Below, piece by piece: positions 63,717-64,000 of a stretch of 64,000 bases of DNA. Position 1 is the stretch's first letter. Every line of letters begins with the position of its first letter. The position numbers were made by a program, and so were the translations under genes. This DNA is from Haemaphysalis longicornis (lineage: Eukaryota; Arthropoda; Arachnida; Ixodida; Ixodidae), in the NCBI GenBank assembly GCA_013339765.2, contig CM023454.1, positions 44,711,177 through 44,775,176 on the forward strand, read 5' to 3'. The notes beneath the pieces were generated by a model. It had not been told where the DNA came from and did not search any database. It worked only from the letters and a program-made list of their open reading frames with translations.

Positions 63717-64000
63717 GTGTATTTTTTCATGCCACGTTTTAAAATTACTGCAAATAATTTCTGCTAGCTCCCAGCCACACCTTACCTGATAGCCGCCTGT
63801 AAATATGAACAAAGAAAATAAAAGGACTTTTATCGCTTTCAGAATTTGCGGTCAACTTTTAAGTATTGTATTAATGTTGCAGTTGCGAAAGATGTTGTTT
63901 GCGAGGATATACACAAAAACAGACCTTATCTCGTTCTGAATAATTTTAAATTCCGCTATCAAACATGCCCACATTAGACAATACACGGCTCTCAGCTACA
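63714..64000. other. Nothing recognised
   Basis: End of window; AT-rich, no feature. Confidence 0.4.

Noticed and set aside
1..64000. CRISPR array, bacterial operon or rRNA genes
   Set aside because: No regularly spaced short repeats with unique spacers, no operon-like gene spacing and no rRNA-like sequence was seen.

Overview
The window looks like accessory DNA from a large, repeat-rich animal genome. The mix of Ty3/gypsy LTR elements, LINEs with an RNase H domain, Penelope-like and CR1-like pieces, a pogo/Tigger-like transposon and tRNA-derived SINEs suggests an arthropod, and an ixodid tick best fits my memory of these families. That assignment is inference; no database was searched. I see no complete host gene, rRNA, functional tRNA, CRISPR array or bacterial-style operon. 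Almost every recognisable reading frame is a broken transposable-element gene.

Layout. 1-380: 3' end of a LINE. 2.7-10.3 kb: a decayed minus-strand Ty3/gypsy element read in pieces (gag 10.3-9.7 kb, RT 8.3-8.0, RNase H 7.45-6.85, integrase 3.96-3.36, LTR-like end 3.3-3.14). A 5'-truncated LINE (3.98-6.85 kb) has split it between RNase H and integrase, and an inverted LTR-like copy lies beyond it. 10.7-11.0: a SINE. 11-19.6: AT-rich DNA with one candidate exon-like frame. 19.65-20.7: a second LINE tail of the same type. 21.3: gag remnant. 22.1-22.9: tandem repeats. 23.9-25.7: RTE-like LINE relic. 25,852-30,037: a complete but dead LTR retrotransposon with both LTRs. 30.6-31.5: tandem repeats. 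31.8-34.2: LINE with its RT deleted. 35.1-35.9: GC-rich block.

36,231-41,799 is a full-length LINE flanked by a perfect 15-bp target-site duplication. 42.3-43.3 is a gag/LTR remnant. 45.76-46.18 is the 3' end of a Penelope-like element with a GIY-YIG endonuclease tail and a hammerhead-ribozyme-like core. 46.2-50.0 and 51.1-55.2 are two minus-strand Ty3/gypsy elements, each with one LTR, and each ending at the RNase H/integrase border. 55.3-58.8 holds SINEs, a CR1-like 3' end and a SINE tandem array. 60.5-61.9 has a Penelope-type RT and a CR1-like RT piece, 62,237-63,054 a Tigger-like element, and the rest SINE copies and TA microsatellites.

Nothing here looks able to move by itself. Several elements carry single-residue losses at essential sites (YLDD to YLDH, YIDD to YIGD, lost zinc ligands in two Gag knuckles), and one has lost the whole RT catalytic box. 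The signals most worth checking are the ribozyme-like core, the long perfect palindromes, the two integrase-less elements side by side, and the few unexplained open frames.
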